Source: Bacteroidota bacterium (GTDB lineage: Bacteria > Bacteroidota > Bacteroidia > Flavobacteriales > Weeksellaceae). From it: a DNA stretch of 64,000 nt. Each line of letters begins with the position of its first letter. The stretch's first letter is position 1. The stretch spans positions 26,314 to 90,313 of the forward strand of contig JAEWIE010000050.1 in assembly GCA_023387375.1 (NCBI GenBank), given 5' to 3'. This document shows, piece after piece, positions 52,576-61,901 of the stretch. Under the pieces are notes generated by a model. The model ran no database searches and was not told the origin of the DNA. It was given only the letters and a program-made list of their open reading frames with translations. Made by a program: the position numbers and the translations under genes.

Positions 52576-53142
52576 CTAAGGATTTGGTTTTTTGTGCGGA
52601 GCATTAGGCTTAGCTAATGGATTAAATTTTAGAATTAAAAAATAGGAAATAAGACCAAGTAAAATAGACATAAGAGTGGCAAGAATAAGACTTCCCACGA
52701 CATACTGAAGAAGGTGCTGTTTTGCTACCTCGATGCTAAGTTCAAATAAATCATAGTTTTTGGAGGATCCTACAAAGGGAGCTCCGATAAGCATGGACAG
52801 ATAGAGGATTAAAGGAATTGCGGGTGGGATTGTGATTTGAGAAGAAATGAATGTCAGTGTTTTGTTCCTTTTAAAAAGTGCACTGAGACTAAGGGCAAGT
52901 ATCGTATGGAATCCCCAAAAAGGAGAAAATCCAATGAAGACTCCCAAAGCGATGGACTGTGCTTTGTTTTTCGCACTGCCTTCGCTTTGAAGAATGTTTT
53001 CCTTCAAAAAGCGCCGTAAGCCTTTTTTTCTAAAATAGCGGTAGAAGACCTTTTGGCTCTGAATGGTACTGGTAATGAAATTTCTCAATTTTCGTTGTGT
53101 TCTTATTGCGAATTTAGAAGTTTTCGGATATTTTACTCTCAA
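52576..53142 (-). CDS. DUF2062-type membrane protein
   Basis: This 188-residue protein with about three membrane helices matches DUF2062 (SIALGVFIGFSPFWGFHTILALSLSALFKRNKTLTFISSQITIPP..PLILYLSMLIG). Proteins of this family may be fused to or encoded near glycosyltransferases; here no such partner exists. The function is unknown. The start is a TTG codon; no in-frame ATG lies between the upstream stop and the first conserved residues. The N-terminus is very basic, and a near-promoter (TAGATTTT) is upstream. Confidence 0.75.
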   Translation of the reverse strand: MRVKYPKTSKFAIRTQRKLRNFITSTIQSQKVFYRYFRKKGLRRFLKENILQSEGSAKNKAQSIALGVFIGFSPFWGFHTILALSLSALFKRNKTLTFISSQITIPPAIPLILYLSMLIGAPFVGSSKNYDLFELSIEVAKQHLLQYVVGSLILATLMSILLGLISYFLILKFNPLAKPNAPHKKPNP

Positions 53143-53245
53143 TTGAAGTGTAAAATCTATACTTTCAGATGAAATTTAAGGTGATTAGAGTATTCGCTTT
53201 AGTGGCAATTGTCTCGTGAAAAACGGGCAAATGTAAAAAAAACTC

Positions 53246-53253
53246 TACTTTTG
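53246..53253 (+). promoter_or_regulatory. Promoter box for topA
   Basis: TACTTTTG is a perfect -7 box, 16 nt before the ATG at 53270. No TTG is seen at the usual spacing upstream. Confidence 0.55.
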
Positions 53254-53269
53254 CAAAAAATAAGTGCGG

Positions 53270-55849
53270 ATGTCAAAGAATTTAGTGATTGTCGAATCCC
53301 CTGCGAAAGCGAAGACTATTCAAAAGTATCTTGGAAGTGATTTTGAAGTGAAATCCAGTTTTGGGCACATTAGAGATCTTCCGAAGAAAGGTATGGGTGT
53401 TGACCTTGAAACCTTTACTCCCGATTATGAAGTCTCTGCGGAAAAGAAAAAACTTGTTAGCGAATTAAAAGCAGCAGTTAAGAAAGCAGATATTGTTTGG
53501 CTTGCCTCGGATGAGGACCGTGAAGGAGAAGCGATTGCATGGCATCTTGCGCAGGAACTAAAATTAAAGAGGGAAAACACAAGGCGAATTGTCTTCCATG
53601 AAATCACAAAGAATGCGATTCTAAAAGCAGTCGAAAACCCAAGAACCATTGATCAAAATCTTGTTAACGCACAGCAAGCGCGACGTGTATTAGATCGAAT
53701 TGTGGGTTTTGAAATGTCGCCGGTACTTTGGAAGAAGGTCAAAACAGGACTTTCAGCAGGTCGCGTTCAGTCCGTTGCCGTACGATTAGTGGTGGAAAGA
53801 GAACAAGAAATACGGGGATTTAAGTACGATTCTTCTTATAAAGTGACTGGGAACTTCCTTACGAAAGAAAAGGCAGAATTGCCTGCAAAACTAAAAGGCG
53901 ATTTTAAAAGTGAAGAACTTGCCGCTGAATTTCTAAATAAGGCAAAGGGTAGTGAATTTAAAGTACTTAATGTCGAAAAAAAACCAGGGACTCGCTCCGC
54001 TTCTGCGCCCTTTACTACCTCTACCCTTCAGCAGGAAGCCTCTTCTCGACTTGGATACAATGTGACCTCAACGATGCGTCTTGCACAAAGATTATACGAA
54101 GAAGGATTTATCACCTATATGAGAACGGACAGTGTGAATCTATCTCAAGAGGCAATAAATGGTGCGAAAGCTCAAATTATATCAGAATTTGGTGAGGAGT
54201 ATTCCAAACCTAGAAACTACACAACGAAATCCGCCACCGCGCAAGAGGCGCACGAGGCGATTCGTCCTACAGACTTTTCCCTTAAAAGCATCGGAGAAGC
54301 GCAACTCAATAAGTTATACCAATTGATTTATCGCCGAACACTTGCCTCGCAAATGGCCAATGCGAAAATTGAGAAAACGGTGATTGAAATTGGAGCGCCT
54401 AGCGTATCGCCTCATTTTGAAGCGCAGGGAGAGGTGATTGTATTCGAAGGGTTTCTAAAAGCGTATGGAATTAATAAGAATGAGGAGGAGGATGAAGATG
54501 CAAACGATAAGATCCTTCCACGAGTAAGTGTGGGTGAGGTTCTTTCCTATACACAAATTGCAGCTACTCAAAAATATACGAAACCTGCAGCACGCTATAC
54601 GGAAGCGGCTTTGGTTCGCAAACTAGAAGAGCTCGGAATTGGTCGACCTTCCACCTACGCGCCAACGATTCAGACGATTCAAAACCGAGAATACGTCGAC
54701 AAAAGAGAAGTAGAACCTATGGAAAGAGAGGCTGTGAGGCTCACTCTTGAAAAAGAAATTGTTCGTGAAGTTCTCGTGGAGAAATACGGAGGCGATCGCA
54801 ATAAATTTATTCCGACGGATATAGGGGAAGTTGTCAATGAATTTTTGACTCAAAACTTTGCCGAAATTTTGGATTATGGCTTCACGGCACGAGTAGAAAG
54901 AGAGTTTGACGAAATTGCGGACGGAGAAAAACCTTGGCAAACAATGCTGGGGGAATTCTATCAGTTTTTCCATCCTCGAATTGAGAAAGTAGAGGAAACC
55001 GCAGAACGCGCCACGGGAGAAAGAAAATTAGGAGATGATCCGAAAACAGGCAAGCCTATTTACGCTCGGATGGGGCGTTATGGAGCTATGATTCAAATCG
55101 GAGAATCGGACGATGAAGAGAAACCGACGTTTGCCAGTTTGATGGCAAATCAAAACATAGCGACCATTACTCTTGACGAGGCCCTAGAGCTTTTCAAGCT
55201 TCCATTCTCCCTGGACCCGGTCGAGGGGAAAGAAGTAAGTGTAGCGGTGGGTCGATTTGGTCCCTATGTAAAATGGGGGGACACTTTTATAAGTATACCC
55301 AAGGGAGAAGATCCATTGAGTGTTGATCAAAAAAGGGCAATCGAACTCATTAATGAGAAAAAAATTGCAGATGCACCTGTTTCAACCTTCAAAGGAGAAC
55401 CGGTTACCAAAGGCAAAGGGCGTTTTGGACCTTTCTTAAAGTACAAAGATCTGTATGTGAATGTACCCAAAAAATATGATTTTGACAATTTGTCAAAAGA
55501 CGAAATTGAGGAATTAATTGTCGCAAAATTAGAAAAAGAGGCCAACCGCTATGTGCAGCAATGGGAGGATGAAAAGATTGCGATTGAAAATGGACGATGG
55601 GGAGCTTTTATTAAGTTCGGCAAAGCGAACTTCAAAATTCCAAAAAACAAAGAGGGCGAAAAATATTCACAAGAAGAATTGAAAGAGGTTGACCTCGAAC
55701 AAGTGAAAAAATGGATCACCGAACAAGATCCAAGTGCATTCAAAGCTAAGAAAACGGCTGCAAGGAAGCCAGCCACTAAAAAGACAGCGGCAAAAAAGAC
55801 GGCCGCAAAGAAACCTTCCACCTCGAAAGGAGGAACAAAAACAAAATAG
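53270..55849 (+). CDS. topA: DNA topoisomerase I
   Basis: TopA relaxes negative supercoils. The 859-residue protein starts at ATG 53270 (MSKNLVIVESPAKAKTI; a GTG lies two codons upstream). The N-terminal Toprim domain has DEDREGEAIAWHL; the active-site Tyr is Tyr283 in EGFITYMRTDSVNLS. The C-terminal part has four beta-rich topoisomerase C-terminal repeats (each with a GR-(F/Y/W)-G-(P/A) motif) instead of zinc fingers. The tail is a Lys/Ala-rich histone-H1-like segment (KKTAAKK and related repeats) that likely binds DNA. A terminator follows. Confidence 0.96.
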   Translation: MSKNLVIVESPAKAKTIQKYLGSDFEVKSSFGHIRDLPKKGMGVDLETFTPDYEVSAEKKKLVSELKAAVKKADIVWLASDEDREGEAIAWHLAQELKLKRENTRRIVFHEITKNAILKAVENPRTIDQNLVNAQQARRVLDRIVGFEMSPVLWKKVKTGLSAGRVQSVAVRLVVEREQEIRGFKYDSSYKVTGNFLTKEKAELPAKLKGDFKSEELAAEFLNKAKGSEFKVLNVEKKPGTRSASAPFTTSTLQQEASSRLGYNVTSTMRLAQRLYEEGFITYMRTDSVNLSQEAINGAKAQIISEFGEEYSKPRNYTTKSATAQEAHEAIRPTDFSLKSIGEAQLNKLYQLIYRRTLASQMANAKIEKTVIEIGAPSVSPHFEAQGEVIVFEGFLKAYGINKNEEEDEDANDKILPRVSVGEVLSYTQIAATQKYTKPAARYTEAALVRKLEELGIGRPSTYAPTIQTIQNREYVDKREVEPMEREAVRLTLEKEIVREVLVEKYGGDRNKFIPTDIGEVVNEFLTQNFAEILDYGFTARVEREFDEIADGEKPWQTMLGEFYQFFHPRIEKVEETAERATGERKLGDDPKTGKPIYARMGRYGAMIQIGESDDEEKPTFASLMANQNIATITLDEALELFKLPFSLDPVEGKEVSVAVGRFGPYVKWGDTFISIPKGEDPLSVDQKRAIELINEKKIADAPVSTFKGEPVTKGKGRFGPFLKYKDLYVNVPKKYDFDNLSKDEIEELIVAKLEKEANRYVQQWEDEKIAIENGRWGAFIKFGKANFKIPKNKEGEKYSQEELKEVDLEQVKKWITEQDPSAFKAKKTAARKPATKKTAAKKTAAKKPSTSKGGTKTK

Positions 55850-55859
55850 AAAGTAAAAC

Positions 55860-55897
55860 AAAACCTAACCTTCAGAGCGAAATCTCTGGGGGTTTTT
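55860..55897 (+). terminator. Terminator after topA
   Basis: Outer arms AAAACC (55860-55865) and GGTTTT (55891-55896) plus inner stem CAGAG (55873-55877) / CTCTG (55884-55888) with loop CGAAAT, followed by T residues. Confidence 0.75.
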
Positions 55898-55927
55898 ACT
55901 AAATTTCGACTCTGAACATTGCATGCT

Positions 55928-57016
55928 ATGAATTACCACGATTTTATTGCTGAACCTGGAGAAATTAGAACCGAAAAATGGCAATTAGGAAGCCTTTTTC
56001 AAAAGGAGTTCGTTCAAGGTGGGATTGCTTTATTGTTTGTCTCAGATTACCGTGGAGCAGGGCGCAAAGCCTTTGCTCGTGATTTTCATTTTCTACGAAA
56101 AGAGTTATTTTCGCTTTCTGTACATGATTTTCAAGTTCCTATGTATGATTTTGGGGATTTGATTTCAGGGAAATCCAGTGAGGATACTAGTTATGTTCTC
56201 CAAGAAGTCTTATCCGCTTGCCATTATAAAAAAACAATTCCCATTGTTGTTGGTGGGAGTAGTGATTTGAGTTATTCGCTCTACAGCGCTCTAGATTTTC
56301 ATCAGAAGGAGATTTCTTATACGCAAATTTCAAACTATATCTCCATTCAAAATGAAGAGGATTCTTTAAATGAGCGGAATTTTTTGGGTCGAATTTTTGC
56401 TTCAAAGCATTTTGAAATCAAAAATTATACTCATTTAGGATACCAAAAGCATTTAAGTCGATTAGACAGCGTAAAGCTTTTAAAGGAAGTGGATTTTCAG
56501 GGAGTTAGACTAGCGGAGATGATGAAAGGCATGGATTCGATTGAGCCGTATCTGCGCCGTTCCGATCTAGTAACCTTGAACTGTGACGCGGTGGAGAGTT
56601 TTAGTACTCCATTCTCTATTCATCCACAAGTTAATGGGCTAAACCGTCGTGAAGTATGTGCCTTAATGAAAGAAGTTGGATTATCGCAGAATCTAAAGAG
56701 TGTAGGGCTGTTTAATTTGGAACTAGATTCACAGAACGAGCTAAACCTTCAATTGGCAGCGCAAATGATTTGGTATTTAATTGAAGGAATCAATATTCAA
56801 TATTCTCATCCCAAAAGTCGCAGTTACGAAACGTTTTGGGTGCTTACACCCCAGGGTGAATATGCATTTCATCGTGAGACATTTTCGTCGCTTTGGTATT
56901 TTGGAAATGCACCGGAAATGCAAAACAATTTGGCCTGTTCGCAGCAAGATTATGAGCTTGCGAAACGAGGAGAGCTAAGTCCTAGACTCGTTCGTTTTTT
57001 AAATGAACTCACTTAA
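55928..57016 (+). CDS. Arginase-fold protein with metal ligands lost
   Basis: This 362-residue protein belongs to the ureohydrolase (arginase/agmatinase/formimidoylglutamase) fold family found next to topA in flavobacteria. The usual manganese ligands are missing: GGDHS is replaced by GGSSDLSYS (109-117), DAHxD by SNYISIQNEED (135-145), and SxDxDxxDP by NCDAVESFSTPF (218-229). Only one Asp of the last motif remains. The C-terminal part QMIWYLIEGINIQYSHP matches the family. It is probably catalytically dead and may bind a ligand or partner. ATG 55928 is chosen over a TTG nine bases upstream. Confidence 0.8.
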   Translation: MNYHDFIAEPGEIRTEKWQLGSLFQKEFVQGGIALLFVSDYRGAGRKAFARDFHFLRKELFSLSVHDFQVPMYDFGDLISGKSSEDTSYVLQEVLSACHYKKTIPIVVGGSSDLSYSLYSALDFHQKEISYTQISNYISIQNEEDSLNERNFLGRIFASKHFEIKNYTHLGYQKHLSRLDSVKLLKEVDFQGVRLAEMMKGMDSIEPYLRRSDLVTLNCDAVESFSTPFSIHPQVNGLNRREVCALMKEVGLSQNLKSVGLFNLELDSQNELNLQLAAQMIWYLIEGINIQYSHPKSRSYETFWVLTPQGEYAFHRETFSSLWYFGNAPEMQNNLACSQQDYELAKRGELSPRLVRFLNELT

Positions 57017-57154
57017 GAATTGATGTGTTTAAGTATCTTTTATATCTGCTAAATAATTCCATTGCTATTTCAAAGCCATAAAATGGGCTCAATTTTATAA
57101 GAATTTAGTCTAATTTAACTATCTATTAAGAATTTCGTTAATGTAAAATTGTTT

Positions 57155-57162
57155 TATATTTG
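57155..57162 (+). promoter_or_regulatory. Promoter box before uppS-bamA
   Basis: TATATTTG is a perfect -7 box; TTTC (57133-57136), 18 nt upstream, is a near match to TTTG. The leader to uppS would be about 140 nt. In the 292-bp gap (57017-57308) nothing else was found. Confidence 0.55.
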
Positions 57163-57308
57163 CACAAATTTGGAATTGGACTTTGAGGACACTTTTAATG
57201 CAAATTCAGTAAATAAAAGTATGCTCCACGAAGTATAATGCTTACTTAGATTAGGATTTCCAAGATAGGTATAGATTTAAGCAGTAGATTGCAAGTCTGT
57301 AGAAGTAT

Positions 57309-58061
57309 ATGAAGAGTTATAAAGACGAACTAGATCTGAATAAACTACCCAAGCATGTGGCCATTATTATGGATGGCAACGGTAGGTGGGCGAAACAACG
57401 CGGTGAAGAGCGAACCTTTGGGCACCAAAGTGCAATTCGTGCAGTTCGTGATGCAATAAACGCATGCAATGAAATTGGAATTCCCTACTTAACTCTCTAC
57501 ACTTTTTCCTCAGAAAATTGGAATCGTCCAAAGTCCGAAGTGAATAGCCTGATGAATCTTTTGTCGGAGACGCTTCTTCTAGAGGCTGAAAATATTTACA
57601 CGAAAGGATTAAGACTTCACGTGATTGGTGAACTTGCAAAATTACCAAGCTTAGTAAGAGACCAATTGGAGACCATGATGGAACTAACCAAAGAAAACAA
57701 AAATGGTAACCTTGTTTTGGCCTTAAGCTATGGGTCCCAGAAAGAAATTTTAAATGCGGTTCAAACGATAAGTGAAAAAGTTAAACAAGGGGAATTAAAT
57801 TCCAGTGAGATTACAGAATCGGTTTTTGAAGACCATCTGTACACTAGATCATTTCCTTCGGTGGACCTTTTAATAAGAACCAGTGGAGAGATTCGAATTA
57901 GTAATTTTCTGTTATGGCAAATTGCCTATGCAGAACTGCAGTTTTTAGATATATTTTGGCCCGACTTTGATCGAGAAACCTTCTTTAAATGCATTTTAGA
58001 TTATCAATGCAAAGAACGTCGATACGGAAAGATCAGCGAACAGCTAGAAAGCGAGAAATAA
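57309..58061 (+). CDS. uppS: Undecaprenyl diphosphate synthase
   Basis: UppS condenses IPP onto FPP to make the C55 carrier lipid for cell-wall and surface polysaccharide synthesis. The 250-residue protein has the catalytic block HVAIIMDGNGRWAKQRG (with the essential Asp), TLYTFSSENWNRP and the C-terminal LLIRTSGEIRISNFLLWQIAYAELQF. It lies just upstream of bamA, a common pairing in Bacteroidota. Confidence 0.96.
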   Translation: MKSYKDELDLNKLPKHVAIIMDGNGRWAKQRGEERTFGHQSAIRAVRDAINACNEIGIPYLTLYTFSSENWNRPKSEVNSLMNLLSETLLLEAENIYTKGLRLHVIGELAKLPSLVRDQLETMMELTKENKNGNLVLALSYGSQKEILNAVQTISEKVKQGELNSSEITESVFEDHLYTRSFPSVDLLIRTSGEIRISNFLLWQIAYAELQFLDIFWPDFDRETFFKCILDYQCKERRYGKISEQLESEK

Positions 58062-58091
58062 AGAGATATAGATTAGACTTAGATTATAAAG

Positions 58092-60644
58092 ATGAGATTA
58101 AAATTCATACCCATCATCATGTTTGCGGCTTCGGCCTATTTTTATGGCCAGGTAACACCACCCACCAGCGGTTCTCAGGAGCAAAATGCTGAGGTAGCCA
58201 CGCAAGACCAACAGGGCGTTTATTTCCTGAAGGATATCGTGATTGACGGTGTAAAAAAATACTCCCCAGCTCAGATTCTGCGTTTTACGGGACTCAATAA
58301 GAATGAGAAAGTTGAAATTCCAGGACAGCGAATCAGCTCCGCAATCAAAAGACTCTGGGAGCAGAATATTTTCTCTGTTGTCGAAGTCTATGTGGAGGAT
58401 ATCGAAGGAGAACAAGTGGTTCTTCGATTTAAGCTAGAAGATCTAAAAGAACTTGGTGAAGTTAAGTTCGAGGGAAAAGGAGTAACAAAGTCTAAACAAG
58501 AAAAATTTGTCAAGGACTACAACTTGAAGCCGGGAACGAAAATCACAAATGATTTAGTGTCTTCGATCAAGACAAAGATTCCATTGGAATACGTCAACAA
58601 AGGATACGCAGATGCAAAATTGACGATCCAAGACAAAGTCAACGCTAGTGATCCTGAACTTGTCGACTGGACGATCGAAGTGGATAGAGGCCGTCGTATC
58701 AAAATTGCCCACATCGAATTTGAGGGTAATGAGAATGTTTCCGATGCAAAATTAAGAAAGAAAGGATTTAAAGAAACCAAGCAGAAGCGTTTTGGAATCG
58801 GGGGTATTTTGAAGTCTTCTAAATTCATCAAGGACAAATACGAAGAAGACAAAATAAATCTAATTAACTATTACCAATCCCTAGGGTTTAGAGACGCGCA
58901 AATAGTATCTGACTCCGTGTGGAGAAACAAGAAAAATGACATTGAAATCAATGTGAAACTAAGCGAGGGGAAGAAATATTACATTGGAGATATTTCGTTC
59001 TTAGGCAATACGACGTATTCGACTGAGGTCTTAGAAAAGCTTCTAGGGTACAAAAGTGGTGATGTCTATGATGCAGTTGGATTTAATAAGAAAGTGGGTG
59101 AAGACGGAGGCGCAGAAGACGACACTGACATCAAGTCTCTTTATTTAAATAATGGATATTTATTCTCTCAAGTGGTTCCTGTTGAAAAATCGGTAGTCGG
59201 TGATTCCATTAATTTAGAAATCCGAATTAACGAAGGAGAGAAAGCCTCATGGAACCGAGTAACATGGTCGGGTAACACAACGACCCATGACCACGTAATT
59301 TTAAGGGCTCTAGAAACCAAGCCTGGTGATTTGTTCTCTAAATCAATGATTAAAAGAACCTATTTTACTCTTGCCGGTCTTCCTTATTTTGACCCACAAC
59401 AACTCGGTCAAAACATAACTCCCAACCCACAGGACAATTCCGTGGATATGCATTGGACGGTGGTAGAGAAAGGTTCTTCACAAGTGCAATTGCAAGCAGG
59501 GTATGGAGGAAACTCGTTTATTGGAACCCTTGGATTAACCTTCAATAACTTTTCATTAAGAAACTTCCTGAAATTCAAAGATTTTAAGCCTGTGCCTCAG
59601 GGAGATGGACAAACATTCTCTATACAAGCGCAAGCGGGACAGTACTTTCAGAATTACGGAATTAGTTTCACGGAACCTTGGTTATTTGGTAGTAGGCCTA
59701 CCGCATTATCAGTCGGGGTCAATTACTCGAGAGTAAAATATACAGATAGCTACGGTATGGATCAGAAGCTAAGTATTTTCTCTGCAAATGCGGGACTAAA
59801 CAGACGACTTAGCTGGCCAGACGATTGGTTCTCCTTATATACGGGAGTACAGTTCCAATCTTATAATTTTGAAAACTATCCATTCCAATTCGGGGAAACA
59901 ACCGAATACTATGGAAACGCGAAGAACTTCACGTTCAATATTGGACTAAGCAGAAACTCTGCCGGTATGGACCCAATCTTCCCGACTCAAGGATCCAATA
60001 TTGAGGCGACAGTGAAATTTACGCCGCCTTATTCCTTGTTAAGTAATAAAGATTACTCTAGCATGACTCCGGTTGAAAAATACCAATGGATGGAATTCTA
60101 TAAAGTGAAGTTAAAAGCGGATACGTACAATACGATGATCGGAAAACTGGTTTTACGTAGTACAGCGGAGATGGGCTTTATGAATGGATATAATAAGGAA
60201 TTAGGACCACCTCCTTTTGAGCGTTTCTACGTTGGGGGTACGGGTCTTTTTGGAGGAAGATTTGATGGACGTGAATTAATTCCACTTCGTGGATATGAGA
60301 ACGCATCCACAACGGGATATACGACTTCATCTCCCTACGATATTACTCCTTATGGAGGGGCAACTATTTATAGTCGATTGTCAGCCGAATTACGTTATCC
60401 GATTTCCTTGAACCAAACGGCTAAAATTTATGCACTTGGATTTGTAGAAGGTGGGAATGCGTGGAATTCATGGGGTAGTTTTAATCCTTTCCAACTTAAG
60501 CGCTCGGCTGGGGTAGGAATCCGAGTCTATATGGGAGCCTTTGGTCTCATTGGATTTGACTTCGCCTATGGATTTGATTCTCCAATTGGAACGAATGAAC
60601 CTTCTGGATGGCAAACACACTTCCTAATGAATCAGTCTCTTTAG
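58092..60644 (+). CDS. bamA: Outer-membrane assembly protein BamA
   Basis: BamA inserts beta-barrel proteins into the outer membrane. The 850-residue protein has a signal peptide, a series of POTRA domains (about 45-440; GVKKYSPAQILRFTGL and later repeats) and a C-terminal 16-strand barrel with the substrate lid motif GYENAST as LIPLRGYE (VRGF-like). The C-terminus ends in a mostly hydrophobic motif (TSLRNQSL-like: HFLMNQSL). uppS-bamA-skp is a classic envelope cluster. It is 30 nt from uppS. Confidence 0.95.
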   Translation: MRLKFIPIIMFAASAYFYGQVTPPTSGSQEQNAEVATQDQQGVYFLKDIVIDGVKKYSPAQILRFTGLNKNEKVEIPGQRISSAIKRLWEQNIFSVVEVYVEDIEGEQVVLRFKLEDLKELGEVKFEGKGVTKSKQEKFVKDYNLKPGTKITNDLVSSIKTKIPLEYVNKGYADAKLTIQDKVNASDPELVDWTIEVDRGRRIKIAHIEFEGNENVSDAKLRKKGFKETKQKRFGIGGILKSSKFIKDKYEEDKINLINYYQSLGFRDAQIVSDSVWRNKKNDIEINVKLSEGKKYYIGDISFLGNTTYSTEVLEKLLGYKSGDVYDAVGFNKKVGEDGGAEDDTDIKSLYLNNGYLFSQVVPVEKSVVGDSINLEIRINEGEKASWNRVTWSGNTTTHDHVILRALETKPGDLFSKSMIKRTYFTLAGLPYFDPQQLGQNITPNPQDNSVDMHWTVVEKGSSQVQLQAGYGGNSFIGTLGLTFNNFSLRNFLKFKDFKPVPQGDGQTFSIQAQAGQYFQNYGISFTEPWLFGSRPTALSVGVNYSRVKYTDSYGMDQKLSIFSANAGLNRRLSWPDDWFSLYTGVQFQSYNFENYPFQFGETTEYYGNAKNFTFNIGLSRNSAGMDPIFPTQGSNIEATVKFTPPYSLLSNKDYSSMTPVEKYQWMEFYKVKLKADTYNTMIGKLVLRSTAEMGFMNGYNKELGPPPFERFYVGGTGLFGGRFDGRELIPLRGYENASTTGYTTSSPYDITPYGGATIYSRLSAELRYPISLNQTAKIYALGFVEGGNAWNSWGSFNPFQLKRSAGVGIRVYMGAFGLIGFDFAYGFDSPIGTNEPSGWQTHFLMNQSL

Positions 60645-60750
60645 TAGTGCTTCATGATTTAAGAAAAAGGCAAGGCATAGTTCTTGTTTATAGAACACAG
60701 CACTTGTAAAATGTATTTTATAAAAAGAAAATTTAATTAGCAAAAATCAT

Positions 60751-60758
60751 TAGATTTG
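60751..60758 (+). promoter_or_regulatory. Promoter box for ompH/skp
   Basis: TAGATTTG is a perfect -7 box, about 97 nt before the ATG at 60855. The 210-bp bamA-skp gap also has small dyads (GTTCT 60680-60684 / AGAAC 60692-60696) with no T-run. Confidence 0.45.
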
Positions 60759-60854
60759 CGAGCGGATTTGGCGGAGATTTAACTTTTGGACAATCCTAAA
60801 ATCTAAACTAAGTAAAAGTAAACAACAACAATTAAAATAATTTAACGACCTATT

Positions 60855-61355
60855 ATGAAAAAACTAAGTGTATTATTTGCGGCCGTAATGATGGTAATGT
60901 CTGTAGGGGTGGCAAAAGCTCAGAAGATAGCTTCATTAGATGTAGCAACAATTTTAAATTTAATGCCAGAGAAGAAAAAAGCGGATGAACAATTACTAGC
61001 ACTTCGTAACTCAAAAGGAGCGGAACTAGAAAAACAAGCAAAAGCTGCTGATGATCTTTTTGCAAAATACAGCAAAGAAGCTCCTACGCAAACCCAACAA
61101 ATTAACGAGCAACGTAACCAAGAACTTTCTAAATTAAGAGCAAACTTAGAGCAATTGCAAGAAGCAGCGCAGAAAGACTTAATGGAAAAAACAAATGTGG
61201 CCTATGCTCCAATTGAGAAAAAATTTAACGATGCAGTAACAAAAGTAGCAAAAGCTAACGGATGGGATTTCATCTTTGATGCAAACAACTCAGGTCTGAT
61301 CTACAAAGCAGGACCAGATGCAACTGCACTTGTTAGAAAAGAGCTAGGACTATAA
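60855..61355 (+). CDS. skp: Periplasmic chaperone OmpH/Skp
   Basis: This 166-residue protein is an OmpH/Skp-family chaperone that escorts unfolded outer-membrane proteins to BamA. It has a signal peptide (MKKLSVLFAAVMMVMSVGVAKAQ) and two long charged helices (about 35-125, rich in Lys/Glu/Gln) with the family start IASLDVATILNLMPEKKKADEQL. Its place after bamA supports the call. A terminator follows. Confidence 0.92.
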   Translation: MKKLSVLFAAVMMVMSVGVAKAQKIASLDVATILNLMPEKKKADEQLLALRNSKGAELEKQAKAADDLFAKYSKEAPTQTQQINEQRNQELSKLRANLEQLQEAAQKDLMEKTNVAYAPIEKKFNDAVTKVAKANGWDFIFDANNSGLIYKAGPDATALVRKELGL

Positions 61356-61375
61356 TTTCTAATTATTAAAACGCA

Positions 61376-61404
61376 AAACCATCCTTTATAAGGGTGGTTT
61401 TTTT
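61376..61404 (+). terminator. Terminator after skp
   Basis: AAACCATCCT (61376-61385) pairs with AGGGTGGTTT (61391-61400) with one T-G pair and a 5-nt loop, followed by TTTT. Confidence 0.88.
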
Positions 61405-61411
61405 ATTTTTG
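61404..61411 (+). promoter_or_regulatory. Promoter box for the thioesterase operon
   Basis: TATTTTTG is a perfect -7 box formed partly by the T-tract of the skp terminator; 4 nt separate it from the ATG at 61416. No TTG is seen at -33. Confidence 0.45.
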
Positions 61412-61415
61412 TCAA

Positions 61416-61901
61416 ATGATAAACGAGATTTCAAGCACAGTAAAGGTTCGCTTTTCGGACTGTGATCCGATAGGACATTTAAACAATGTCAAGTATTTAG
61501 AGTATATGCTCAATGCGAGAGAAGATCACGTAGAGGAATTCTACGGCTTTACTTATGAACAATATTTGAAGGAAACGGGCTGTACCTGGATTGCAATCCA
61601 AAATGAAATTGCCTACTTAAAAGAGGTAAGATACAATTCAAAAGTGATCATTTCTAGTAAAACGATAGAGGTGAATGATCGAATCTCGAAAGTGGAGATT
61701 CTTATGAAAAGTGAAGATGGCCAGACCATTCATAGTGTTTTATGGATCACGGTGATTTACTTCAATCTTAAAACAAGGAGATCTCAGGTACATCCACCGG
61801 AAACGAGTGAGCTATTTAACAAGTATTTGGTAGATTTGCCTCAAAAGGATTTTCAATCAAGAACCGAATTCTTACGAAAACAAAATAAGCATGCTAAATA
61901 A
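61416..61901 (+). CDS. Acyl-CoA thioesterase, YbgC/4HBT-like
   Basis: This 161-residue hotdog-fold protein of the 4-hydroxybenzoyl-CoA thioesterase group has VRFSDCDPIGHLNNVKYLEYM, with the catalytic-site Asp, and NEIAYLKEVRYNSKVII. It would cleave small acyl-CoA esters. The next gene, rfbD, begins within its last codons (11-nt overlap), so translation is likely coupled. The promoter box at 61404-61411 leaves almost no leader. Confidence 0.87.
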   Translation: MINEISSTVKVRFSDCDPIGHLNNVKYLEYMLNAREDHVEEFYGFTYEQYLKETGCTWIAIQNEIAYLKEVRYNSKVIISSKTIEVNDRISKVEILMKSEDGQTIHSVLWITVIYFNLKTRRSQVHPPETSELFNKYLVDLPQKDFQSRTEFLRKQNKHAK

